From contig NZ_BQUN01000034.1 in assembly GCF_026008495.1 (NCBI RefSeq), positions 90,717 to 154,716 of the forward strand: a DNA stretch of 64,000 nucleotides, in the 5' to 3' direction. Below are positions 61,602 through 64,000 of the stretch, in pieces; positions within the stretch are counted from its first letter, which is position 1, and each line of letters begins with the position of its first letter. This DNA is from Streptomyces sp. A012304 (GTDB taxonomy: Bacteria > Actinomycetota > Actinomycetes > Streptomycetales > Streptomycetaceae). Under the pieces are notes generated by a model. That model was given only the letters and a program-made list of their open reading frames with translations, did no database searches and was not told the DNA's origin. The position numbers were made by a program, and so were the translations under genes.

Positions 61602-61777
61602 GGTGGTGGCCTTTCCCGGTCCCCGGGGCGGCCAGTCCCCATGTCCGGATCTTTACCCTCGGCGGACCGAATCCATGGCCACAGGCAACCCACAGCGTGA
61701 GTTTCGCTTCCTCCGAGGCGCGAGGGGCTTCCGGTACCGACGGGGCTCCCGCGCTCCCAGTGGTGAGGAGTGGACTC

Positions 61778-64000
61778 TTGATCCGTGCCCGGCGAATAGG
61801 TGTCACCGCCGTGGCCGCGCTCGCGGCCCTGGCGGGAACACCGGGACTGGCACAAGCCCAACAACCTTCCGAGACCCGCCCGTCGACGGCGTCCGCCGGT
61901 GACGCGCTGCCGCCCGGATGGCGCGTCAGCGGACCGGACGGCGCACCCGAACTGGTCTGGCGCTCCGACCGGCCCGTGCCCATGGGCGACGCGCGCGTGG
62001 AGTTCCACGCGGCGGACGGACTGCTCGGTGTGCCGAAGCCGGCCGCGGACGGCCGCACCTTCCGGCTCGCGCTCGACGACGCCCGCGGCACCTCCCTGAA
62101 GGACCTTCAGGTACTGGCGGGCGGGCGCCGACTGGACGCGCCCGCCGCCGGATCCGGCAAGCCCACGCGCGCTCCGCTGGCCGCGGGGCAGCCGTCGGCC
62201 CAGCCGCCGGCGAACCCGGTCGACCCCGGCAAGCCGGGCTCGTACCGCACGGTCACCGGCGAGTACGACCTCGACCCGGTGAAGCTGCCCGGGTTCGCCG
62301 CCCCGGTCGAGATGAAGGCCGTCGTGGTGTCCCCGGCCGGAGCCACCGGCAAGCGGCCCCTCGCGCTGTTCCTGCACGGCCGCCACTCGACCTGCTACAA
62401 GCCGGGCGACGACGAGTACGCGGCCGGTGAGTGGCCCTGCCCCACCGGCACCAAGCCCATCCCCAGCCACAAGGGCTATCTGCGGGACCAGAAGCTGCTG
62501 GCCTCCCAGGGCTATGTCACCGTGTCCATCTCGGCCAACGGCATCAACGGCCAGGACTTCGCGGCCGAGGACGGCGGGGCCCAGGCCCGTTCCTCCCTGG
62601 TCCGGCAGCACCTCGCCCGCTGGGCCGGCTGGGCCTCCCAGCCGGCCTCCGCCCCGGCGGCCGTCCGCAAGGCGCCGAAGGCGGACCTCGGGCGTGTCCT
62701 GCTCGTGGGTCACTCGCGCGGCGGCGAGGGCGTCAACCGGGCCGCCATGGACAGCCTCTACCCGGCGCCCGCGGCCCAGGACGGCTACCGCGGCCCGGTG
62801 CGCTGGAAGATCCGCGGGACCGTCCTCATCGGACCGACGATCTTCGGCCAGAATCCGGTCGCCGATGTGCCCTCGGCGACGATCCTGCCGGGCTGCGACG
62901 GCGACGTCTCCGACCTCCAGGGCGAGGTGTACGTCGACGGGACGCGCGGGATCAGCAAGGGCGGCGCCCTGCACAGCGCCGTCTACATGGTCGGCGCCAA
63001 CCACAACTTCTTCAACAGCGAGTGGACTCCGGGCACGTCCGAGGCGCCCTCCTGGGACGACTTCTGGGAGGACGAGGAGCAGCGGGACCCGGTGTGCTCG
63101 GTGGGCACCCGCACCCGGCTGACCGCCGACCAGCAGCACCAGGCCGGCGCCACCTACATCGCCGCCGCGGCCCGGCTGTTCGTCGGCGGGGACGACAAGG
63201 TGCGTCCGCTGCTCGACGGCACGGGCAGGCGAGCCCCCTCCGCGGGCCCGGCCCGGGTCCTGACCCACGCGGTCGGCGCGCGACGGGGGGCCGGCATCCT
63301 GCCGGACGGCTCGGTGAAGGTGAGCGGCGCCACGCTGTGCGCGGCGATCGACCCGGACCCCGCCAAGGCCTGCCTGGACCGCGAGGCCGGCGGATCCTCC
63401 CCGCACTTCGCCTCGTGGGAGATCGCGCGGGAGACCGGCCGCCGCGCGGTGGCGCTGAAGTGGTCGGCGCCGGGCAAGGCGGCGCGCGTCACCCCCGCCG
63501 CCCCGCTGTCGCTGTCCGGTTCCAAGGAACTGAGCCTGCGGGTGTTCGTGCCGCCGAACACGACCGGCACGAAGCTCGACGTGTCGGTCGCCGACTCCTC
63601 CGGTCGCCGGGCCACGCTCGGCCGGGTCCAGGTGGACGGGCTGCCGGGCAGCGAGCGCACGGCCTCCCACTGGGCGCGTGAGGTCCGCGTCCCGCTGACC
63701 GCCGCGACCCGCGCGAAGCTCGACCTGAAGCACATCAAGTACCTGGAGCTGACCCCGCGTTCGCAGTCCGGACAGGCCTGGCTGATGGACGCCTGGGGCT
63801 GGGCACCCGGTACCCCGGCGGTGACGGCGGCAGCCCTGCCGCGGGTCGACGTCGGCCGTCTGACGGTGAAGGAGGGCGACTCCGGCACCCGCACCTACCG
63901 GGTCCCGGTCAAGATCTCCGGCAAGGGCAGCGGCCAGGTCCGCGTGTACGTCCTCGACCAGGACACCGGGCTGAGCACGGACAAGCTGGTCACGGTACGG
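61778..64000 (+). CDS. large secreted alpha/beta hydrolase-like protein (3' truncated)
   Basis: An open frame of 741 codons runs off the window end. The start is taken as TTG 61778, seven bases after GAGGAG; a GTG at 61763 is in frame but lacks a binding site. A signal peptide is clear (MIRARRIGVTAVAALAALAG, cleavage after AQA near residue 27). Residues about 190-470 are an alpha/beta hydrolase: LALFLHGRHSTC as oxyanion region, GHSRGGEG with Ser as nucleophile, CDGDVSDLQG and GANHNFFN as Asp and His candidates. Beta-sandwich sequence follows, ending near VYVLDQDTGLSTD. It is probably an exported esterase or lipase. Confidence 0.82.
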   Translation, partial: MIRARRIGVTAVAALAALAGTPGLAQAQQPSETRPSTASAGDALPPGWRVSGPDGAPELVWRSDRPVPMGDARVEFHAADGLLGVPKPAADGRTFRLALDDARGTSLKDLQVLAGGRRLDAPAAGSGKPTRAPLAAGQPSAQPPANPVDPGKPGSYRTVTGEYDLDPVKLPGFAAPVEMKAVVVSPAGATGKRPLALFLHGRHSTCYKPGDDEYAAGEWPCPTGTKPIPSHKGYLRDQKLLASQGYVTVSISANGINGQDFAAEDGGAQARSSLVRQHLARWAGWASQPASAPAAVRKAPKADLGRVLLVGHSRGGEGVNRAAMDSLYPAPAAQDGYRGPVRWKIRGTVLIGPTIFGQNPVADVPSATILPGCDGDVSDLQGEVYVDGTRGISKGGALHSAVYMVGANHNFFNSEWTPGTSEAPSWDDFWEDEEQRDPVCSVGTRTRLTADQQHQAGATYIAAAARLFVGGDDKVRPLLDGTGRRAPSAGPARVLTHAVGARRGAGILPDGSVKVSGATLCAAIDPDPAKACLDREAGGSSPHFASWEIARETGRRAVALKWSAPGKAARVTPAAPLSLSGSKELSLRVFVPPNTTGTKLDVSVADSSGRRATLGRVQVDGLPGSERTASHWAREVRVPLTAATRAKLDLKHIKYLELTPRSQSGQAWLMDAWGWAPGTPAVTAAALPRVDVGRLTVKEGDSGTRTYRVPVKISGKGSGQVRVYVLDQDTGLSTDKLVTVR

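Noticed and set aside
1..64000. rRNA, tRNA, insertion sequence or prophage genes
   Set aside because: No clover-leaf, rRNA-like block, transposase DDE/HUH motif or phage structural protein was recognised on reading both strands. Short tRNAs could still be missed by eye.

Overview
This 64-kb window is high-GC actinobacterial DNA, almost certainly from a Streptomyces chromosome. The signs are dense GTG/ATG starts behind purine-rich ribosome binding sites, GTGA/ATGA stop-start overlaps, strong third-position GC bias, and many typical streptomycete families: DUF5133, DUF5709, PucR and LAL-type regulators, PrcB, mycothiol-dependent enzymes and an SAV_5884-type ATP-grasp maturase. I saw no rRNA, tRNA, transposase, phage gene or CRISPR array, and noticed no in-frame TTA codon. 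Some 58 protein genes are annotated; the first (DUF1152) and last (secreted hydrolase) are cut by the window edges.

Layout. 1-5.1 kb: DUF1152 protein, Cys-rich small protein, SDR, coiled-coil hypothetical, mycothiol-dependent isomerase-like protein. 5.1-8.8 kb: a translationally coupled three-subunit molybdenum hydroxylase (2Fe-2S, FAD with extra cysteines, Mo subunit), PaoABC-like. 9.0-11.1 kb: DUF1232 protein, then a minimal graspetide RiPP locus (63-aa precursor plus ATP-grasp ligase) behind an unusual repeat-rich regulatory region, then DUF5133. 11.2-16.5 kb: aldo/keto reductase, RsbRD/PucR-type regulator, large LuxR/ATPase regulator. 16.6-17.6 kb: a secreted cutinase of the polyester (PET) hydrolase type. 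17.75-18.13 kb: an imperfect 41-bp tandem repeat array. 18.2-26.9 kb: PucR regulator, PLP-dependent decarboxylase, small membrane protein, Gfo/Idh/MocA oxidoreductase, GlsB-like membrane protein, GNAT, MMPL exporter, small protein. 26.9-36.3 kb: SthA, DUF5709, amino-acid permease with partner gene, nickel/cobalt permease under a Nur-like box, stand-alone proteasome beta subunit, two coupled polytopic membrane proteins.

36.4-49.6 kb is carbohydrate-centred. A GH65 phosphorylase is coupled to a beta-phosphoglucomutase. A ROK regulator, an ABC importer (SBP and two permeases) and an intracellular alpha/alpha-toroid enzyme lie in one direction; a BadF-type sugar kinase lies divergently behind a promoter overlapped by an inverted repeat. 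Together they look like one uptake and catabolism module of unknown substrate. 49.8-64 kb: secreted PAP2 phosphatase fused to an autotransporter-type beta repeat, intergenic 77-bp duplications, RpiR regulator, an ANTAR-GAF-PAS-PP2C phosphatase, a peptidoglycan-binding membrane protein, MarR, FolD, a TetR with a 14+14 palindrome over its probably leaderless start, an OB-fold/zinc-ribbon protein with a related palindrome, a second Gfo/Idh/MocA enzyme and a large secreted hydrolase.

The most promising less-described systems are the minimal graspetide cluster, the ROK-controlled sugar module, the polyester hydrolase, the TetR/OB-fold pair and the 41-bp repeat array. All family calls were made by eye from sequence motifs; no search was run.
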